A stretch of DNA of 64,000 nucleotides, from contig JANCRA010000012.1 of the NCBI GenBank assembly GCA_024362935.1, positions 4,092,001 to 4,156,000 on the forward strand. Direction: 5' to 3'. The stretch comes from Setophaga petechia (lineage: Eukaryota; Chordata; Aves; Passeriformes; Parulidae). Below, piece after piece: positions 58,469-64,000 of this stretch (position 1 is the stretch's first letter; the number at the start of each line of letters is the position of its first letter). The translations under genes were made by a program, and so were the position numbers. The notes below the pieces were generated by a model. The model was not told the DNA's origin. It did no database searches and saw nothing but the letters and a program-made list of their open reading frames with translations.

Positions 58469-60793
58469 GTTATTGGGCAAGTACAGGTGAAAAAAGTATG
58501 TGAACAGCAGAATTTATTAGAGTATATTGAGCAGCAGGAGAGACTAATTATACAGCTTCAATACAAGACTGACACCATCTGGCTGCTACAAGAGTTTGCA
58601 GGACTTACAACGTTTGTGTGAAATATTCCTTTTATACCTGGAAAACTACAGTATTTTGAGATCCAGTTCCAAGTGGCAATCCCCAGTGAACAGCCAGCAC
58701 CACCTGTGTGCACCCCATGGAAGCTGGAAAAGCAGAGGGCTTCTCAGCAGCAGACACCCTCCTGCTGCTCCTCCATCACCGCTCTCCGGGCAGGTGCAGG
58801 TATTTTATCACCACAGCTCTGCAATGTTGCCAACTGAAGCTGTCCTCTAGTGTAAGCAGTTTCTAGTAAAGAAATTGATTTAGCTTTTTTTATATCTGCA
58901 GGGTGAACCTCTAGCTTTTGTAGTATCTTCCCAGGAGCACACAAGAAAAAGAGGTGAGAAGCCAGTGTTCTTTGAGAAACTGCAGCGTTTCTCCCTGTAA
59001 ATCACCAAAGGCTTAAGCCAATGCACTTGAACAATGTACCAAAGTCAATGAAATTGTTCATGCTCTTAAACTGAAATTACTGGATAAGCACCTCTGAACA
59101 ACAGCTTGAAAAACAAATTTAACTAAATGCGACCCATTATTTACCCAATTCCTTTACTGAGCTTGGATTCACAACCTATGAACTTGATCCCCCCTCCATC
59201 AGGAAAGAAAAATAAGATAATGTTCAAAAATTACACTGCAGTTGAATATGAGATGACAAGAAGTAATTTCTCACTTCTCTAACTGCTTTTCCCCAGATAC
59301 TTGCAGCTGACTTATTTGCATTTATTTGGAGCAGAATTGCTTTTTCTTTGCACTTTCCCAGAAAGGAGTAACACTGACTGCTTTCTTGAGCTCAGTGAGT
59401 CAGAATGAGTCAGACCACAAGGCGAGAGAAGGGTCCCTGGCACAGAACTCTCTGCAGAGGGTTTCAGGAAGAAGGGAGTTTCAAACCATACATGGAGCTC
59501 CCTGTGGAGCTTTTGCCAGGATGCCACAACTGCAGCACATTTCCCCAGTCAGATCAGAGCAAGGGGAAATGGAATTAAGTCCTTGCCAACTGACAAGGTG
59601 AACAATTGCGCTTTTGAGGAAGGAGTAGAGTTACGCAATAAACAATAAAGAATATGATCCAAAGAAACCACCATTGCAATTATACAGAGAAACACTTCAA
59701 AGATATTACAAGCAGATGGAGAAATAGGATTTTCAAAAGTACGATGTTTCCTTAATAAGAACTCCATCTGGGATTTAAAGTCTCCAGCTTTTTCTAGTTT
59801 CCATAGAAAACTATTTGCGTATCTTAACATAATATAGATTATTACCGTGTGTCCGCCAAATTTACTAAAGGAGTGTTCAAACTCTACCCAGAAAAGGAAT
59901 TTTCATTCTTCACGTTGCATGTAAGGTTCAAATTTGTGTGTTCAAATCAAAAAGAGGTTAATTTTTTTTTCCTTCCATGCAATTCTGAAAACTGCATACA
60001 AGGGTAAATAAGCAGGAAAGAATTGTGAAATCTCAAATATACTTCCCTTCCTAATAAATGGTCTAGCTTCCCAAATACGTCTTGGAAAACAGCCATCACC
60101 AGAACTACAAGCCAAAGCTATGTGAGTATCTGTTTGTATCGTTTGGTTGCCAAAAAATGATTAAATAATGAAATAAAAACTACTTTGACCTAAAATGAAC
60201 TTTTGCTAATTCCTTGGAAAAACTGGACAAATCAGTAAAAACTATTTGAGGACAACAAACAAAAAAAAACCCTTTTTTTGAACTTTTTTTTTTCATATAC
60301 TGAACCTACTATAAATGTTTACATTTGTTAGTATAGGACTTTTATTCTGAAAATGAGGTAACTACTTTTTAATCAGGTTACTAGATTAAATACAAATGCT
60401 CCTCCCAGTATTTGCTGTTCTGTGTCCTGTCCTTAAGAGACTTCAGTGCTTCTGACCATGCCCCATTATTAACATTTCAGCAGCTCTGAGATGGAGTTAA
60501 ATGCTGCTGTGGGGAGCTGTTATTCTGCCCTTTGTTGGAGAGCACTGGGCTGGCCTGGACTCTGCTAGGGAAGCACTTCTTTGCTGTCTGGCAGTTCCTT
60601 GCTGCATATATGTGCTGGTTTCTACCTTGTATCAAAATGGATAGTGACAATTTATTAAAAATTCACACAAGCATTTCCGTGAGTTCACACTCTGTTCTTA
60701 TCACAGATGGACCCAAATTGCAAAATCTGGATCCTGAATTAAATATTCTTTTGCTTTGGTATGCCAGATGCAAGGTCTTGCCTTCATTAAGGT
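58469..60793. other. Unique DNA, nothing gene-like recognised
   Basis: Apart from the AP-1 doublet near 59.4 kb no supported feature is present. Frames of up to about 93 codons occur on both strands without domains. Confidence 0.5.
59396..59412. promoter_or_regulatory. Paired AP-1 consensus sites
   Basis: Two exact TGAGTCA sites lie at 59396-59402 and 59406-59412. Their starts are 10 bp apart, about one helical turn, so bound factors would face the same side of the helix. Such doublets are typical of AP-1/MAF-responsive elements, but a chance origin cannot be excluded. Confidence 0.3.
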
Positions 60794-60892
60794 AAAAAAA
60801 AAGAAAAAGAAAAAGAAAAAGAAAAAGAAAAAGAAAAAGAAAAAGAAAAAGAAAAAGAAAAAGAAAAAGAAAAAGAAAAAGAAAAAGAAAAA
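60794..60892. repeat. (AAAAAG)n hexanucleotide microsatellite
   Basis: A near-perfect array of about 16 AAAAAG units follows a short A-run. It is purine-only on the plus strand, opposite in strand sense to the pyrimidine array at 57.8-58.5 kb. The Phe-Leu frame on the minus strand is a repeat translation. Confidence 0.96.
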
Positions 60893-61788
60893 GGTGTGTT
60901 CTCATTCTGAATTAGTTAACTAAAGGTTAAATCCTAGCAAAGGCGAAGAAACTCAGAGTTTATTTGGTTTCTTTACAGTCATCAGCTCAATGTGTCACTT
61001 ATTTGAAGCCTACAAACTGCCCTGTCTTCAGTGGAGTATTGCTGTGTATCAATTGCTCTGAGTTATGGGTACCTATTACCCATCTTTAGTGAGGAAAATA
61101 CCCAAGTACCTGAGCCAGGCCCAGTTCCAACCTCAAAAACACCAGAAACACTAAAGCACTGGATGTTAGGTTATTTATTATTTGGTTGTGCTGCCAGGAC
61201 ACACCTCATTGTCAGAGGCAGCAGTGAGGCAGGATCCCAGGATGAGAGACATCACTCAGATCTCCAGTACCACAAGAAAGTGAAGGAGTTCTGCAGCAGA
61301 TGTAAGGATTTTGCTGCTTTGCATGCAGTGATAGGAAGGCATCATGTTTTGCTTATGATAGCTTGTGACCAGGACCACTAGTAATAGCATTTTTTGCACT
61401 GTTATTTTTGGCTGGTCTGTGTGTTATAATACAAGGAAGAGAAAATGAGGACCAGTCAAAATGTAGCATGAATTAGATTATTATAATGAAAACACTTAAA
61501 TTTTGACATGTACTCAACAGTTCTTCTGCACCCAGCAATGCTGGAAATAAGATGAACATGTTTTGCAATAATGCCAGATCCCATAATATCACCCAGGATC
61601 AGTAATGAGAAGGGCTGCTCTCTCTGAAGATTACTGCAATCACATCTCACGGAAGGTTTAATGTTCAGCAGTCTGTTAGGAAGAAAAGTATTTTAAAACA
61701 GAGTTGGAAATAGAAAAGATGATTATGACACAATTATGCAGAAAGAGAATGACACAGAAGACTTCTTATAGAGCAGTCTGGGAGAAGT

Positions 61789-61813
61789 CAAAACAAACAA
61801 ACAAACAAAAAAA
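61789..61813. repeat. (CAAA)n short tract
   Basis: About four CAAA units are followed by an A-run. It is low-complexity sequence only. Confidence 0.8.
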
Positions 61814-62522
61814 TGAAGCCTTTTTTTCTGTGTTACATCCAGCTTCTTAACAGATACCTCAGTGGGACTGCTACAGCTACATCTCTGTATTGGTGCATCT
61901 TCCGTCACTTTAAAAGATCCTCTGTCCCATTCTGAACCTTCCAAAGGGTGAAATACATAATGCTGTGTACAGCTAAAATTCAGTGGTTCAAAAATATTGC
62001 AGCCAAGGCCAAAATCTTTGGATTGCAGCATCAGCTTTACGATAGTGCTTTGTAGCACCAAAGTTATCTCTTTCCACTTCATAAGCATTTTTTTATTTGT
62101 TATGCTTTTTTGTATGCCTTTTGAAGTCCAGAAAATCTTACAGCACAGCATGCTGCATCACCAGACAATTTTTCCTTTAGAATTTTCTTTAGATATTTCC
62201 TGGAAGATTGTCATAATGAAATTTGTACTGTTCTATGATTAATGCTTTTTCCCTGTGCCAAATAGTTACATACTAATATATTACAATATATGCTTTTAGT
62301 ATCACCAACAGAAACACACAATCTATTAAATGTTGACTAAGGTTACCACATAAGATCATTTAAATTATGTTTAAGTGACTTCAATCTTCCAAATTCTTTT
62401 AAAACCCAAAGAGCAGGCATAAGTCCAGAAGCAATCAAGGAAGCCAAGACCTACAGGAGATCGATATAAAATTTAAAATTTAGAGTCTCTGAATCCAAAC
62501 TGCTGACAAAGAACTCAAGCTC

Positions 62523-62539
62523 AAAAAAAAAAAAAAAAA
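62523..62539. repeat. Poly-A tract
   Basis: A run of 17 A on the plus strand. Upstream sequence (62.4-62.52 kb) shows no recognisable gene-derived or LINE sequence, so it is not called a retrocopy tail. Confidence 0.85.
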
Positions 62540-64000
62540 GTAAGCCAGTTAATGGCTTTTCTAAGCAAACATCTAACATATTTTTTATCATGCAATGAAG
62601 CTTTTTGATATATGTAATCTTTGCTCTTTTCCAGCTACTATCTGTCAGTGGAAATGTAATCTTTTATATACAAACATATTAATGTTCTCAAAAGAAATTT
62701 TTAAAAGGCAAAGGAATGCACTATTGCAATCACTTTTTAGAAACACAGTTAAGTAAACATTGAACATTGACAGAGGATGCTGTGAGGACTGACTTTATGT
62801 CAGAACACCTTTTCCTTGTTTTTATTTTTAAGCAGTGACTAACCATAGAAGCAGCCCTGCATCTATGCTGCCACAATTAATGTGGTGATAGCTTTTCTGC
62901 CATAAATTTCTGTTTTCAGGGGTTTGTAACTCATCTGTGGAACACTGTTCCAGGCAAAAAAAAAATCTTTTTGAAGTGCAAAGATCAAAGATCACATTAA
63001 ACTACATGTTTAAAAGAAAACTGTACCATTTTTCTTCAGCACAGCAAGCCAAAAGTTCAAAACAGCAGCAAAAGGATAAATTGATCTGGTCTGCTTTATT
63101 TTGACTTCACACTGGAAGAAGGGATAGAATTTAAATGTCTAATAGTAAACATCAATACTAGAAGAACATTACACTGATTTTGAGGCAGCATGGAGGCTGG
63201 CATTCACTATCACAATTTAAATTATTTCAATCCATTGCAAGACAAGAATGTGTCCTAAGAGTTTCAGAAACAACAATTTTAATTTACATTTGGGGTAACC
63301 CTTGATTTCATAACCAATTATTTTGCCCCCAGCAGATTGTACACAGTAAAAATTCAGTTTCAACAAGGGAATGTTTGGGAAATATGGATAAATAAAGTGA
63401 AGGTTTATTCAAGTGTTGAGAAGAATGAAAATACTAAATCAAGGAGAAAATTAAAAAAAAAAACTGAAATATATTACCTGAATCTTGTCATAAAAAGCAA
63501 AACAACCCTTCTAAAGCACTTCTATGTGTTGTTATTTCCATAGAAGTCTGTACTTTTGCAAGGTAAAACTGAAATACAAGCATAGCTTGAAAACAAAATC
63601 AGACAGGCATGAATACCAGAGAGACAAACTATCAAAGAGAGATCTCTGGCACTAAGAAAGCACTGTCAACCCATCACACTATACCATTTAGCCACTAATA
63701 TTTTTATAAGCTTCTTCTTATTTATTTTTTAAATATATGCAGTAGTTTTGATGTTAAATGATATATATTAAATAATAGGTTGTGAATCACTAAGCCTGGT
63801 GATAGTTTTTCACTTAACATTTATGTTTTATTGGTGTGATGGAAATTTTTTGCAGTCTGTCTCTAATTATAGGAAGATTTTTTTTTCCTGTAGTTTATTT
63901 GACTTCATTCACCACTTCTCAACATATGCCCAATTTAGGATGTGATATAACTAAAATTTTGTGTGAAACCATGTCATTTCTTCAATTTTAGGGCCAACTA

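Larger units (their letters stand above)
60893..64000. other. Unique AT-rich DNA to the window end
   Basis: There is no gene or transposon I can name. A frame at 61,031-61,381 (plus) and one at 61,723-62,151 (minus, about 142 codons) lack recognisable domains. Short A-rich tracts occur at 61,789-61,813 (CAAA units) and 62,523-62,539. Confidence 0.5.

Noticed and set aside
57668..58490. Open frames of about 270 (minus) and 247 (plus) codons
   Set aside because: They are translations of the TTCC/TTTCC satellite (Lys-Glu-Gly-Arg and Pro-Ser-Phe-Leu runs) and exist on both strands because the repeat lacks stop codons.
60663..60905. Poly(Phe-Leu) minus-strand frame
   Set aside because: It is a translation of the (AAAAAG)n array.
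61723..62151. 142-codon minus frame
   Set aside because: No recognisable motif. It begins and ends in AT-rich unique DNA and I could not identify a homologue.
1..64000. tRNA, rRNA, CRISPR, bacterial operon or complete endogenous retrovirus
   Set aside because: No cloverleaf with A/B box, no rRNA-like conserved stretch, no regularly spaced repeat-spacer pattern, and no gag/pol/env-type frame, primer-binding site or paired LTR could be seen.

Overview
This window looks like vertebrate, most probably avian, nuclear DNA: a gene-poor, AT-rich stretch with almost no CpG-rich sequence. The best evidence for a bird is the repeat content. All clearly recognisable interspersed repeats are CR1-type LINE copies, several ending in the typical CR1 3' tail (a 'ccttccaacc...attctgtgattct' type end) and present in both orientations. 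Alu/B1/L1-type mammalian repeats are absent and overall repeat density is low. Crocodilian or turtle DNA also carries CR1 and cannot be excluded from sequence alone. I found no complete protein-coding gene, no tRNA or rRNA gene, no CRISPR array and no bacterial-style operon. The many short open frames are what is expected by chance in 64 kb, or are translations of simple repeats or of the antisense of CR1.

Layout. 1-20 kb is mostly unique AT-rich DNA with a CR1 tail fragment at about 2.08-2.18 kb (minus), a degraded CR1 3' fragment at 9.02-9.24 kb (plus), a (TG)n microsatellite at 3.46 kb and small local duplications. 20.3-28.2 kb is the repeat-rich part. It holds a short CR1 tail at 20.3 kb, a 1.2-kb CR1 with a frameshifted reverse transcriptase remnant at 21.86-23.10 kb, a 13-bp and a 22-bp tandem array at 23.4 and 23.6 kb, a GC-richer block ending in a polyadenylation-like site at 25.7-26.3 kb, and two CR1 copies abutting head to head at 27.87 kb. 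28.2-41 kb is unique DNA with a 56-bp tandem duplication (28.79 kb), a 78-bp exon-like segment (35.52 kb) and an enhancer-like cluster of homeodomain motifs (40.4 kb). At 41.54-41.66 kb there is an older LINE fossil of L2/CR1-clade type on the minus strand. 42-50 kb holds pyrimidine-rich tracts, a dense TGACA cluster that is also a Cys-rich reading frame (44.2 kb), an OTX/CRX-type palindrome (45.8 kb), a (TTTC)n array (46.4 kb) and an enhancer-like unique block (48.95-49.6 kb). 50-64 kb is mostly unique and contains the most striking physical feature: a 686-nt uninterrupted homopyrimidine run (57,783-58,468) built of four tandem blocks with 4-, 8-, 4- and 5-bp periods. An (AAAAAG)n array follows at 60.8 kb.

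The likely functional content is non-coding: candidate regulatory modules in a gene desert or a very long intron. No genes here work together in a pathway. The regulatory and exon calls are motif-based inferences that need conservation or RNA data. The LINE and simple-repeat calls are read directly from sequence.
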